DNA of 64,000 bases from positions 27,347 to 91,346 of the forward strand of contig JBMOPD010000011.1 in NCBI GenBank assembly GCA_049323615.1, in the 5' to 3' direction. This stretch comes from JBMOPD01 sp049323615. GTDB lineage: Bacteria; Bacillota; Desulfotomaculia; Desulfotomaculales; Desulfocucumaceae. A model generated the notes under the pieces. That model was not told the origin of the DNA and ran no database searches. It saw only the letters and a program-made list of their open reading frames with translations. Shown here piece after piece: positions 50,582 to 59,620 of this stretch; within the stretch, counting starts at the first letter, position 1; each line of letters opens with the position of its first letter. Made by a program: the position numbers and the translations under genes.

Positions 50582-52240
50582 TCACCCGATCATATTGTCC
50601 AGTGACTCTCCCGGCGGAACCATGGGCAGCACATTGTCTTCCCTGTCAATGATGAAGTCAAGCACCACCGGCTTGGAGTTCCGCACGGCCTCCTCCAGGG
50701 CGGGCCTCAGCTCCGCCCCTTTGGTCACCCTGATGCCCGCGGCCCCGTAGGCCTCGGCCAGTTTCACGAAGTCGGGGTTGATCAGTTCGGTATGGGAGTA
50801 GCGGCGGTTATAGAAAAGCTCCTGCCACTGCCTGACCATGCCCAGGAAGCCGTTATTCATAATGGCCACATTGACCGGCAGCTCGTAATTCACCGCGGTG
50901 GCCATCTCCTGTATATTCATCTGGATGCTGCCGTCCCCGGCGATGTCGAAGACCGTCTCGCCCGGGCAGGCCACCTGCACCCCGACGGCGGCCGGGAAGC
51001 CGTAGCCCATGGTGCCCAGCCCGCCCGACGAGATGAATGAGCGGGGCCGGGTATAGGTGTAGTAGTGGGCCGCCCACATCTGGTGCTGCCCCACCTCGGT
51101 GGTTATCCTGGCCTGGCCGCCGGTAACGTTGTATATCTCCCGGATTATCTGCTGGGGCTTGAGCTTGCCGTTTTCCACGTAGCCGATGGGATACTCGCTT
51201 TTCCAGCGCTCAATTTTCTCCTTCCAGGCGCCGGGCAGCTTGGCGGAAAGCCTGGGCAGCAGCTGGCCCAGCACCACCCTGACATCCCCCACGATGGGAA
51301 TGTCCACCCTGACGTTTTTGCCTATTTCCGCAGGGTCGATGTCTATATGAATGATCCTGGCCTGGGGGGCGAACTGGTCGAATTTCCCGGCCACCCGGTC
51401 GTCAAAGCGGGCGCCCACCGCAATGATCAGGTCCGCATCGCATATGGCGTAGTTGGCGTACCTGGTGCCGTGCATCCCCAACATGCCCAGGTAAAGGGGG
51501 TGGTCCCCCGGAAAGCCCCCCAGGCCCATCAGGGTGGTGGTCACCGGGGCCACCAGCAGCTCGGCCAGTTGTTTCAGCTCCTCGTGGGCCCCCGAGCTGA
51601 TTATCCCGCCCCCGGCATATATCACCGGCCGCTCCGCGGCCATGACGGCCGCGGCGGCCCTGTTCAGCTGTTCTTCGGTTCCCTCCATTACCGGCCGGTA
51701 GCCCGGCAGGTTGATGGGGCCCGGGTCTTCGTATTCCATCTCGCCCGCGGACACATCCCTGGGGATGTCCACCAGGACCGGCCCGGGACGTCCCGTGGTG
51801 GCGATGTAAAAGGCCTCCTTGATGGTCAGGGCCAGGTCCCGGATATCCTTGACAATATAGTTGTGCTTGGTCACCGGCAGGGTTATGCCGGTGATATCGG
51901 CCTCCTGGAAGGAGTCACGGCCCAGCAGCGCCGAAGGCACCTGGCCGGTGAAGGCCACCATGGGCACCGAGTCCATGTAGGCATTGGCTATACCGGTGAC
52001 CAGGTTGGTGGCGCCGGGCCCGGAGGTGGCCAGGCATACCCCGGGCTTTCCGGAAGCCCTGGCGTAGCCGTCGGCGGCGTGGGCCGCCCCCTGCTCGTGC
52101 CTGGTCAGTATATGCCTTATATTGGCGTCGTAAAGAGCGTCATAGATGGGCAGCACCTGACCTCCGGGGTAGCCGAAGATGGTGTCCACGCCCTGGTCCA
52201 GAAGCCCCTGTACGAGAATCTGCGCGCCGTTTTTTTTCAT
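50582..52240 (-). CDS. ilvB: Acetolactate synthase large subunit, first copy
   Basis: A 552-residue ThDP enzyme. It has IFGYPGGQVLPIYDAL, the catalytic glutamate in RHEQGAAHAADGYARASG, an FAD-binding GGIISSGAHEEL region, and the ThDP motif AGDGSIQMNIQEMATAVN. YSHTELINPDFVKLAEAYG is typical of the C-terminus. Its start overlaps the ilvD stop by four bases, and the small subunit follows 16 bp after it, so this copy is the natural partner of IlvN. With the later copy it gives the operon two catalytic subunits. Confidence 0.95.
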   Translation of the reverse strand: MKKNGAQILVQGLLDQGVDTIFGYPGGQVLPIYDALYDANIRHILTRHEQGAAHAADGYARASGKPGVCLATSGPGATNLVTGIANAYMDSVPMVAFTGQVPSALLGRDSFQEADITGITLPVTKHNYIVKDIRDLALTIKEAFYIATTGRPGPVLVDIPRDVSAGEMEYEDPGPINLPGYRPVMEGTEEQLNRAAAAVMAAERPVIYAGGGIISSGAHEELKQLAELLVAPVTTTLMGLGGFPGDHPLYLGMLGMHGTRYANYAICDADLIIAVGARFDDRVAGKFDQFAPQARIIHIDIDPAEIGKNVRVDIPIVGDVRVVLGQLLPRLSAKLPGAWKEKIERWKSEYPIGYVENGKLKPQQIIREIYNVTGGQARITTEVGQHQMWAAHYYTYTRPRSFISSGGLGTMGYGFPAAVGVQVACPGETVFDIAGDGSIQMNIQEMATAVNYELPVNVAIMNNGFLGMVRQWQELFYNRRYSHTELINPDFVKLAEAYGAAGIRVTKGAELRPALEEAVRNSKPVVLDFIIDREDNVLPMVPPGESLDNMIG

Positions 52241-53925
52241 TCTCCGTCCACCCCCTGCCGGTAATCCCGTTTAAGAACGGCCCCGGTGCTGGCCGAGGTC
52301 ACCAGGTTGGCGTAGCGCACCAGGTAGCCCTTCCTGACCCGGGGCGCGGGCCGTTTCCATTCCTTCATCCGGGCCTCCATTTCGGCCTCGCTCAGCCTCA
52401 CGTTGATGGAGTTCCCGGGGATGTCGATATCAATAATGTCCCCTTCCCTGACGGCGGCTATGGGCCCGCCGTCGGCGGCCTCCGGGGACACGTGGCCGAT
52501 GGACGCCCCCCTGGTGGCCCCCGAGAACCTGCCGTCGGTAATCAGCGCCACATCCCTGTCCAGGCCCAGCCCGGCCACCATGGAGGTGGGAGTAAGCATT
52601 TCCCTCATGCCGGGGCCGCCCCGGGGTCCCTCGTAGCGGATTACAATGACATCGCCCCGGCGGATTTTCTTTTCCTTGAGGGCCTCCATGGCCTCCTCCT
52701 CGGAGTCGAAAACCCTGGCCGGCCCGCTGTGCACCAGCATTTCTGGATCCACTCCGGCCTTCTTGACCACCGCTCCCCCGGGAGCCAGGTTTCCGCGCAG
52801 GATGGCAATGCCGCCGCTGGGGCTGTACGGGTCGTCAACGCTGCGGATAACGTCGGGCCTGGCAATTCCGCGGCCCCGGATAATGCTGCCCACCGGTTCA
52901 CCGGAAACCGTCGGCAGGTCCAGGTGCAGCAAATTCTTCCGGGCCAGTTCGGCCATCACGGCGGGAATCCCGCCGGCCTCGTCCAGGTCCTGGATCAGGT
53001 GCTGCCCCATGGGGCTCAGTTTGCAGAGGTTGGGGGTCCTCTCGCTGATATCGTTGATGATGTCCAGGTCTATCTTCACACCGGCCTCGTGAGCGATGGC
53101 CGGCAGGTGCAAAACGGTATTGGTGGAGCAGCCCAGGGCCATGTCCACCGCCAGGCCGTTTTCAAAGGCCCTTTCAGTCAGGATTTGAGAGGGGCGGACC
53201 CCCGCCCTGACCAGTTCCACCGCCCTGATTCCGGTCAGCTTGGCCAGCCGGCGCCGGGCCGAGGAAACAGCCGGTATGGTGCCGTTTCCCGGCAGTGCCA
53301 GGCCTAAGGCCTCGGACAGGCAGTTCATGGAATTGGCGGTAAACATCCCGGCGCAGGAACCGCAGCCCGGGCAGGCGGCGTCCTCCAGTTCGGAGAGTTC
53401 CTCCTCGCTCATGGCGCCGGCCCGCACCTTGCCCACCGCCTCAAAGATATTGCTCACGGACACGTTCTGTCCCCGGAACCGGCCCGCCAGCATGGGGCCG
53501 CCGCTGATCACGACGGCCGGTATGTCGATCCTGGCCGCCGCCATCAGCATGCCCGGCACCACCTTGTCGCAGGCGGTCACCAGTACCAGCCCGTCAAACT
53601 GGTGGGCCTCGGCCATTACCTCTATGGAGTCGGCAATCAGCTCCCTGCTGGCCAGGGAATATTTCATACCGCTGTGGTTCATGGCGATGCCGTCGCAGAC
53701 CGCGATGGCCGGAAATTCCACCGGCGTGCCTCCGGCCAGCCTGACACCGGCCTTGACGGCCCCGGTAATCTCATCAAGGTGCATGTGGCCGGGCACTATT
53801 TCATTAAAGGAGTTCACCACCCCGATCATGGGCCTTTCCAGTTCCTGGTCGATGTAGCCCAGGGCCCGCAGCAAAGAACGGTGAGGGGCCTTTTCAACGC
53901 CCTTCTTGATTGCATCGCTGCGCAT
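52237..53925 (-). CDS. ilvD: Dihydroxy-acid dehydratase
   Basis: A 562-residue enzyme making 2-oxoisovalerate and 2-oxo-3-methylvalerate in valine and isoleucine synthesis. NSFNEIVPGHMHLDE, VTACDKVVPGM and ACPGCGSCAGMFTANSMNCL hold the cluster region; glycine at the first site suggests the E. coli-like [4Fe-4S] class. GGPGMREMLTPTSMVAGLGL and DGRFSGATRG close the active site. ATG 53925 is behind AGGGGTG. It is the first gene after the T-box leader and overlaps ilvB by four bases. The reductoisomerase gene ilvC, the step before it, is absent from the window. Confidence 0.96.
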   Translation of the reverse strand: MRSDAIKKGVEKAPHRSLLRALGYIDQELERPMIGVVNSFNEIVPGHMHLDEITGAVKAGVRLAGGTPVEFPAIAVCDGIAMNHSGMKYSLASRELIADSIEVMAEAHQFDGLVLVTACDKVVPGMLMAAARIDIPAVVISGGPMLAGRFRGQNVSVSNIFEAVGKVRAGAMSEEELSELEDAACPGCGSCAGMFTANSMNCLSEALGLALPGNGTIPAVSSARRRLAKLTGIRAVELVRAGVRPSQILTERAFENGLAVDMALGCSTNTVLHLPAIAHEAGVKIDLDIINDISERTPNLCKLSPMGQHLIQDLDEAGGIPAVMAELARKNLLHLDLPTVSGEPVGSIIRGRGIARPDVIRSVDDPYSPSGGIAILRGNLAPGGAVVKKAGVDPEMLVHSGPARVFDSEEEAMEALKEKKIRRGDVIVIRYEGPRGGPGMREMLTPTSMVAGLGLDRDVALITDGRFSGATRGASIGHVSPEAADGGPIAAVREGDIIDIDIPGNSINVRLSEAEMEARMKEWKRPAPRVRKGYLVRYANLVTSASTGAVLKRDYRQGVDGE

Positions 53926-54165
53926 ATTATCACCCCTATTCAAGCTAAAATATTTTCCAATAAAATAACCCTTGCAGACAAATCCTGATAAGAGTGGAAC
54001 TTATCCGCCAGGGTCTTTTATTTCCCAAGGTCAACCCTTTTACCGGACCTTTACCACCGGGCCCGGCCCCCCGCGCCGGGGCCCGCTGCCGGCTGCCATT
54101 CCCTCTGCTTTTATACAATTGGTGAATTGGGTAATAAGGATAATAATAAGTCGATCACTCATAAC

Positions 54166-54218
54166 AAAATTTAACCTCCCGCCCGGCAGTCGGTTAAAAC
54201 TGCCAGGGACGAGAGGTT
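54166..54218 (-). terminator. T-box terminator hairpin
   Basis: On the minus strand, AACCTCTCGTCCCTGGCAGT pairs with ACTGCCGGGCGGGAGGTT across a short loop and is followed by AAATTTTG. It lies directly after the T-box sequence. The 240 bases from here to ilvD hold no gene but contain a GC-rich GGGCCC...GGGCCC inverted repeat. Confidence 0.8.
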
Positions 54219-54463
54219 ACTCACGCGGTACCACCCTGATTGCTTCCCGCCTCACGGCGAAAAGCCTCTTACGTGTCCCTATCAGGACACAGCTTTGATA
54301 ACGGGTAGACTAACCCGGCCCGGCCTAATCGGATGGTTTAATCCTTTCAGCTTGCGGCTCCGGGGTGATGCATTTCACCCGTCCTGGCGCCGGCTTTCAC
54401 CTGATCCGGCTCTCTGGTGCCATGGCACCGGGCTACTTGTTCCCCTTCACAGCCTTTTTCATG
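54219..54463 (-). promoter_or_regulatory. T-box leader, probable isoleucine specifier (ATC)
   Basis: On the minus strand the leader has the Stem I pieces AAGTAG, AGAGAG, GGTGAAAGCC and then GAAATGCATCACCCCGGAGC. It ends in the antiterminator sequence GGTGGTACCGCG (54222-54233). The specifier position reads ATC (54369-54367), an isoleucine codon. Uncharged tRNA-Ile pairing would prevent formation of the terminator just downstream and turn on ilvD and the genes after it. The T-box call is firm; the specifier call is less so. Confidence 0.9.
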
Positions 54464-54469
54464 TTTTAC

Positions 54470-54498
54470 AGTATACAGAAATCGCTATGTGGTGTCAA
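54470..54498 (-). promoter_or_regulatory. Strong promoter of the T-box/ilv-leu operon
   Basis: TTGACA (54498-54493), 17 bp and TATACT (54475-54470) on the minus strand form a near-consensus sigma-A promoter, 12 bp past the argH stop. A start near 54463 fits the 5' end of the T-box leader. Confidence 0.85.
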
Positions 54499-54510
54499 GA
54501 AAATTATTGG

Positions 54511-55887
54511 TCAATCATGGCTCTTAACCCCGGATAATTTTATAGCCTCCTTGACCGATTCCGGAGAGGGCCCGGCCAGTACCTGCCTGACCTCCACGCA
54601 GCGTTCTATGGAAATGCTCCGGAAAACGTCCTCCTCCACCAGGGGGCTGAATTGCCTGAATTCCTCCGGGGAAAGCTGCTCCAGGGACTTCCCGGCCTCT
54701 ATACAGTAAAGGACGGCCCTGCCCACCACCTCGTGGGCTTCCCGGAAAGGCAGCCCCTTCCTCACCAGGTAGTCGGCCAGGTCGGTGGCGTTGGTAAAAC
54801 CACCCCGGGCGGCCTTAAGCATATTTTCCCCCCTCACCCTGATGGTGGCCAGCATGGGCCGGAATATTGCCAGGCACTTCTTGACGGTGTCCAGGGCGTC
54901 GAAGAGGGCCTCCTTGTCCTCCTGCATATCCTTGTTGTAAGCCAGGGGAAGGCCCTTAAGCATGGTTAAAAGCGCCGTCAGGTCCCCGAAAACCCTGCCG
55001 GCCTTGCCCCGGATCAGCTCGGCCACGTCCGGGTTCTTCTTCTGGGGCATCATACTGCTGCCGGTGCTGTACCGGTCGTCCAGCTCGATGAAGGAAAACT
55101 CGGCGCTGGACCACAGTATTATTTCCTCGCAGAACCTGCTCAGGTGCACCATGATCAGCGACGCCGCGGCGGCGAATTCCACCGCGAAGTCCCTGTCGCT
55201 GACCGCGTCCAGGCTATTTTGGGCCACTCCTGCAAAGCCCAGCCTTTTGGCCACAAATTCCGGGTCCAGGGGGAAGGTGGTGCCGGCCAGCGCCCCGGCC
55301 CCCAGGGGCATCACGTTAACCCTCCGGCGGCATTCCAGGAGCCTGTCCCTGTCCCGGCCGAACATCTGCACGTAGGCCATCAGGTGGTGGGCCAGGGTTA
55401 CCGGCTGGGCCCGCTGCAGGTGCGTGTAGCCCGGCATGATGGTGTGCAGGTTTTTTTCGGCCATCTCCACCAGGGTCTGCCTCAACTCGTCGATAAGCTT
55501 CACCGTGCTGTCAATCTCGTCCCGCAGGAACATACGCACGTCCAGGGCCACCTGGTCGTTCCTGCTCCTGGCAGTGTGCAGCTTTTTGGCCACCGTCCCG
55601 ATCTTCCGGGTGAGCAGCTGCTCCACGTTCATGTGGATATCCTCGGCCTCCACCGAAAATTCCACCCGGCCGTTTTCAATGTCGGCCAGAACCTCGCCAA
55701 GCCCGGCCACAATGGCCGCGGCCTCTTCAGGGGTGATGATCCCGGCCCGGCCCAGCATTTCGGCATGGGCCATGCTGCCCTCGATGTCGTAGCGGTAAAG
55801 CCTGCAGTCAAAGGATATGGAAGAGTGGAAGTCATCCACCATTTCACTTGTTTTTTGTCTGAATCTCCCGCTCCACAGTTTACTCAT
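54511..55887 (-). CDS. argH: Argininosuccinate lyase
   Basis: A 458-residue fumarase/aspartase-family enzyme splitting argininosuccinate into arginine and fumarate. It starts KLWSGRFRQKTSEMVDDFHSS. HTARSRNDQVALDVRM and GYTHLQRAQPVTLAHH carry substrate and catalytic residues, and GSSMMPQKKNPDVAELIRGK is the family signature with the active serine. ATG 55887 follows GAGGTG. Its usual partner argG is not in the window. A candidate promoter lies just upstream, so argH seems separately transcribed, although it could read through toward the T-box operon. Confidence 0.96.
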   Translation of the reverse strand: MSKLWSGRFRQKTSEMVDDFHSSISFDCRLYRYDIEGSMAHAEMLGRAGIITPEEAAAIVAGLGEVLADIENGRVEFSVEAEDIHMNVEQLLTRKIGTVAKKLHTARSRNDQVALDVRMFLRDEIDSTVKLIDELRQTLVEMAEKNLHTIMPGYTHLQRAQPVTLAHHLMAYVQMFGRDRDRLLECRRRVNVMPLGAGALAGTTFPLDPEFVAKRLGFAGVAQNSLDAVSDRDFAVEFAAAASLIMVHLSRFCEEIILWSSAEFSFIELDDRYSTGSSMMPQKKNPDVAELIRGKAGRVFGDLTALLTMLKGLPLAYNKDMQEDKEALFDALDTVKKCLAIFRPMLATIRVRGENMLKAARGGFTNATDLADYLVRKGLPFREAHEVVGRAVLYCIEAGKSLEQLSPEEFRQFSPLVEEDVFRSISIERCVEVRQVLAGPSPESVKEAIKLSGVKSHD

Positions 55888-55920
55888 GTCAACACCTCGC
55901 CCCAACTGAACTTAAAACAA

Positions 55921-55948
55921 ATAATACCACGAATGAAAAAATTGTAAA
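55921..55948 (-). promoter_or_regulatory. Candidate argH promoter
   Basis: TTTACA (55948-55943), 16 bp and TATTAT (55926-55921) on the minus strand, about 35 bp before the ATG. On the other strand the 55950-56170 gap has several TATAAT-like boxes (e.g. 56043-56048) that could serve the PilZ gene, but none has a well-spaced -35. Confidence 0.5.
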
Positions 55949-56183
55949 GGTTGAGGCATTTTTTGCGCCGGATCAGTTGTGAAAAACGCAATATACTTAC
56001 AATAGCGGTATATATTCAGCAATTTGACGCATTCCGTCATGTTATAATATGGTGTATAATATTCCCAAATAATGTTTTGCCAGCACCGCTGTTCAGCACA
56101 TCCGGCATTCCCGACATCTTCCCTTAGCCAGTTATCACATATTGATAATTGTTTGTAAGTATAACTTCCGGAGGTAATGTACC

Positions 56184-56870
56184 GTGCCTATGAAATTTAA
56201 GGGGTTTGTTTTAAATGACAGCCAGAAAATATACATATCCGGAAGCGACAAAAAGGAGTATGTAGCGTCCATTGAATCGGTAACTCCCGACGCCATAACC
56301 ATAACTTACCCCCTGCACAGGCAGAATTCCATGGAGTTGAGGCGGGGGGACGAGGTGTTTGTAAAGATTCTCATGGGGTCTTTCGCCCTGGAGTTCAGCA
56401 CCCGGGTAAAGTCCTTCCGGCCGGACAACGTGCTCCTGGTGAACCTGGAGCACCCCGTTGAATACACAAGGATCCAGCGCAGGAGCGCCGTCAGGATGAA
56501 GACACTGATCAACATCCTGATCGCCCCCCTTCCGCCAAACCCGGAGAATCCGGATCTACCGTTGATACCGAAGGAAGAACCCCTGTATATCAGGGCCACC
56601 GCCCTTGATATAAGCGCGGGCGGCATGGAAATACTGGCCAACGCCCCCAATGAGAAAGATTCCTTCCTGTTGATAAAATTTGACCTGGAAATGGACAAGA
56701 AGAGAGTGCACAATTTTTCCGTGACGGCCCAGGTCAGGAGGCTGACCCAGGAATCGCCGAGGAGATTCAGGCACGGAGTTGAATTTTTGGACTTGTCCAG
56801 GGCCGATTCCGACAAGATTTTTCAGTATATATTTAAAAAATCGGCTGAAAAAAACTACTGGAAAAGATAG
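56184..56870 (+). CDS. PilZ domain protein, YcgR-like (c-di-GMP receptor)
   Basis: A 228-residue protein with a YcgR-type N-terminal beta domain (~1-95; KFKGFVLNDSQKIYISGSDK) and a C-terminal PilZ domain. The c-di-GMP contacts are YTRIQRRSAVRMK (the RxxxR-type arginines) and ALDISAGGMEIL (D/NxSxxG). An extra loop of ~20 residues (PLPPNPENPDLPLIPKEEP) sits inside the PilZ domain. YcgR proteins slow the flagellar motor when c-di-GMP is high; other PilZ proteins act on surface polymers. The start is GTG 56184, ten bases after GGAGG. It stands alone between argH and the redox operon. Confidence 0.9.
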   Translation: MPMKFKGFVLNDSQKIYISGSDKKEYVASIESVTPDAITITYPLHRQNSMELRRGDEVFVKILMGSFALEFSTRVKSFRPDNVLLVNLEHPVEYTRIQRRSAVRMKTLINILIAPLPPNPENPDLPLIPKEEPLYIRATALDISAGGMEILANAPNEKDSFLLIKFDLEMDKKRVHNFSVTAQVRRLTQESPRRFRHGVEFLDLSRADSDKIFQYIFKKSAEKNYWKR

Positions 56871-57013
56871 TGGGGGATTCCCCGAAAAAACCCCAAATGG
56901 CCGCCGCGCCGTTCGGACAGATCCGGAATATTCAGGATAAAAGGCAATTACAACAAGCCTTTTATTATTTTTAATCGCCTACGGAATACCGCATAGCGAT
57001 AACTGGAGGGGGA

Positions 57014-58435
57014 ATGATTTTGCTCTCACCTCATCTCGTAGAAGAGCTGCAGGCCGCGGTGGGCGAGGAGTTCGTGCTCACCGCCCGGGCGCACAGGCTG
57101 GCGTACTGTCACGACAGCTGGCCCCTGACCATGATCCGCATGCTGGGCGGGGCGGACCTCTCCCTGCCCGACCTGGTGGTCCTGCCGTCATCCACCGGAC
57201 AGGTGGCGGCCTGCGTAAGGATCGCCTCCGCACACCGGATACCCCTGATACCCTTCGGCGGCGGTTCCGGGGTGTGCGGCGGGACCACCCCGCCGGGCGG
57301 CGGCATCATCCTCGACACCAAGCGGATGAACAGAATCCTGGAGTTAAATGAAAAATCCCTCCTGATCAGGGTCCAGCCCGGCCACATCGGCCTGGAACTG
57401 GAAACCTGGCTTAACCGCAGGGGATACACCCTGGGGCACTTTCCCCAGTCCATCGCCTGCTCCACCGCCGGGGGGTGGGTGGTCACCAGGGCCTCGGGGC
57501 AGTTCTCCACCAAGTACGGAAACATAGAAGACATACTGCTGGCGGTGGAAGCCGTACTGCCCGGCGGGGAAGTGGTTTCCACCAGGCATACCGGCGCCCG
57601 GTCTTCCACCGGCCCCGATTTGAAGCAGCTCTTCCTGGGGTCCGAGGGCACCCTGGGAGTAATTACCGGTCTGGCCTTCAAAATCAATCCCCTGCCGGCG
57701 CACAGGCGCCTGCAGTCATTCCTCTTTCCCTCCTTCCACCAGGGGCTGGAAGCTATCCGCCTTTTTATGAGGGAGGGCGCCAGGCCGGCGGTGGCAAGGC
57801 TCTACGACCCCCTGGAAACCGCCCGCAATTTCCCCGCCCACCAAAAAACACCGGAAGACAACATGCTGCTGCTGCTGTCCGAGGGCAGCGGCAGGCTGGT
57901 GGAGGCCGAGGGAGGCCTGCTGGAAGAGGTCTGCGCCGCCTGCGGAGGGGTCCCGGCCGGCAGCGGGCCGGTCACGGAATGGCTTCACCACCGGAATGTG
58001 GTCAAGGGACTGCCGGAATACCTGAGCAAAGGGTTTGTGGTGGACACCATAGAGGTGGCCGCCATCTGGGACAGGGTGGGGGACCTGTATGAAAAATGCC
58101 TCTCCGCCCTGATGGGAATCCCCGGGATACTGGTGGCTTCGGGGCACAGCTCGCACAGCTACCCCCACGGCACCAACATCTATATCACCTTCGGCGGGCT
58201 GCCCGGACAGGGCAAAACGGCGGAGCAGCTGTACCTGGAATCCTGGCGGGCGGTCATGGAGGCCTGCCTCGGGGTGGGGGGGACAATCTGCCACCACCAC
58301 GGCATCGGGCTGGTCAGGATGCCCTGGATGCGCCAGGAACTGGGCAGTTCCTACAGGCTGCTGCAGCTGATTAAACAGGCCGTCGACCCCCGGAACATAA
58401 TGAACCCCGGAAAACTGCTGGAGGTGGCCCGCTGA
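57014..58435 (+). CDS. FAD-linked oxidase, AGPS/GlcD-like
   Basis: A 473-residue VAO-type flavoprotein. The FAD domain contains LVVLPSSTGQVAACVRIA, IPFGGGSGVCGGTTPPGG, and GSEGTLGVIT. The C-terminal domain has the triple histidine VGGTICHHHGIGLVRMPWM, which is typical of alkyl-dihydroxyacetonephosphate synthase and its relatives, and ends with NIMNPGKLLEV. AGPS exchanges acyl for alkyl on acyl-DHAP; GlcD/Dld-type relatives oxidise 2-hydroxy acids. A cytoplasmic CCG Fe-S subunit is encoded with a 4-bp overlap, which suggests a GlcDF-like electron-passing dehydrogenase. Its neighbours glpABC point to a glycerol-phosphate-related substrate (inference). ATG 57014 follows GGAGGGGG. Confidence 0.85.
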   Translation: MILLSPHLVEELQAAVGEEFVLTARAHRLAYCHDSWPLTMIRMLGGADLSLPDLVVLPSSTGQVAACVRIASAHRIPLIPFGGGSGVCGGTTPPGGGIILDTKRMNRILELNEKSLLIRVQPGHIGLELETWLNRRGYTLGHFPQSIACSTAGGWVVTRASGQFSTKYGNIEDILLAVEAVLPGGEVVSTRHTGARSSTGPDLKQLFLGSEGTLGVITGLAFKINPLPAHRRLQSFLFPSFHQGLEAIRLFMREGARPAVARLYDPLETARNFPAHQKTPEDNMLLLLSEGSGRLVEAEGGLLEEVCAACGGVPAGSGPVTEWLHHRNVVKGLPEYLSKGFVVDTIEVAAIWDRVGDLYEKCLSALMGIPGILVASGHSSHSYPHGTNIYITFGGLPGQGKTAEQLYLESWRAVMEACLGVGGTICHHHGIGLVRMPWMRQELGSSYRLLQLIKQAVDPRNIMNPGKLLEVAR

Positions 58436-59526
58436 TGCCGGACCCGGAACAGCGCAGGATATGCGCCCTCTGCCCCAACATGTGCCGCTGGGCCTGCCCG
58501 GTGGCCCGCACCGAGCGGCTGCAGACCACCTCTCCGGCCGGCAAGGCCTTCGTTACCTATATGATCGACAGGGGCGGCCTGCCCCTGTCCCCCGACTCCG
58601 CTTCGGCCGCATACGCCTGCGCCGCCTGCCGCCGCTGCCTGGAGGAGTGCCCGTCACAGGTGGACCTTCCCCGCCTGCTTGAACAGACCAGGGCGGTGTG
58701 TGTTGCGGCCGGCCAGGCGCCCCCGGAGGTATGCACTTTCCTTGCCGGCCTGCGGGCAAACCACTGCCGGCAGCCGGCCCCGGACAGGATGAAGTGGCGG
58801 AATTTCATCCGCCCCGGCGCCCGGACCCTGTACTTCACCGGCTGTTCGGCCCCGGTACAGCACCCGGACATGGTGACGGCCGCCCTTGACCTCCTTTCTT
58901 CAGCCGGCGTTGAGGTGGACATGCCCGGTGAAGAGTGGTGCTGCGGGCAGCCCGCCGCCCAGCTGGGAGATAACCGGCTTTTCACCGAAATGGCCGAACA
59001 CAACGCCAAAATTTTCAACAGCGGCAATTACGACCTGGTATTCAGCAGCTGCCCCATGTGTACATACACATTCAGGGAAAATTACCCGGCCGCCGGCTTT
59101 TTGCTGAATCCCAGGGTGCTTCATACAACCGAGTTAATCGGTGAGCTGCACGCCGCGGGCAGGCTAAAGTTCAAGCTCCCGGCCCAAAACACCGCTGTCG
59201 GCTACCACGATCCCTGCTTCCTGGGCAGGTATCAGAAAATATACGATATTCCCCGGGAACTGCTGAAGGCGGCGGGCTATTCCCTGCGGGAGCTGTACGA
59301 CAGACGGGAAAAGGGCCTGTGCTGCGGCGGCAACATCACCACCGAACTGTTAAGGCCGGACACGGCAAACAAAATGGCCCGGGAGATCATCGACGAATGC
59401 CTGCCGGCGGAAATCTCCGCCCTGGCCACCGCCTGCCCCCGCTGCCACGGCATGCTGGCGCCGGCTGGAGGCCAAAAATCACTGCCGGTGATGGACATAG
59501 CGGAGTTGCTTATCCTGAGAATATAA
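58435..59526 (+). CDS. (Fe-S)-binding protein with two CCG domains (GlcF/GlpC-like)
   Basis: A 363-residue electron-transfer subunit. Two N-terminal [4Fe-4S] sites are visible: CALCPNMCRWACPVA (~11-25) and CAACRRCLEECPS (~61-73). Two CCG domains follow, with EEWCCGQPAAQ and a preceding FTGCSAPVQ, then YHDPCFLGRYQ and GLCCGGNIT. Each CCG motif can hold a non-cubane cluster or zinc, as in HdrB. It overlaps the flavoprotein gene by four bases (ATGA) and should take electrons from it toward quinone or other carriers. No membrane segment is seen. Confidence 0.9.
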   Translation: MPDPEQRRICALCPNMCRWACPVARTERLQTTSPAGKAFVTYMIDRGGLPLSPDSASAAYACAACRRCLEECPSQVDLPRLLEQTRAVCVAAGQAPPEVCTFLAGLRANHCRQPAPDRMKWRNFIRPGARTLYFTGCSAPVQHPDMVTAALDLLSSAGVEVDMPGEEWCCGQPAAQLGDNRLFTEMAEHNAKIFNSGNYDLVFSSCPMCTYTFRENYPAAGFLLNPRVLHTTELIGELHAAGRLKFKLPAQNTAVGYHDPCFLGRYQKIYDIPRELLKAAGYSLRELYDRREKGLCCGGNITTELLRPDTANKMAREIIDECLPAEISALATACPRCHGMLAPAGGQKSLPVMDIAELLILRI

Positions 59527-59532
59527 CGGGTC

Positions 59533-59570
59533 CGAATTCAGAATCCAGGAGCCGGAATTCAGAATATAAT
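59533..59570. repeat. cagaattcagaatcc-type low-complexity repeat
   Basis: gaattcagaatccagg and ggaattcagaatataa sit in the 94-bp gap before glpA. They match the tandem units inside repeat copies A and B and at 40242. Confidence 0.55.
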
Positions 59571-59620
59571 GGGGAGCGGAGGTCAGGGGTTGGGGATTGG
59601 AAGCGGAAGGGGGGAATTGT

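Noticed and set aside
51065..52264. 399-residue plus-strand ORF opposite the ilvB gene
   Set aside because: An antisense shadow of a clear acetolactate synthase; no start signal or protein-like motifs.
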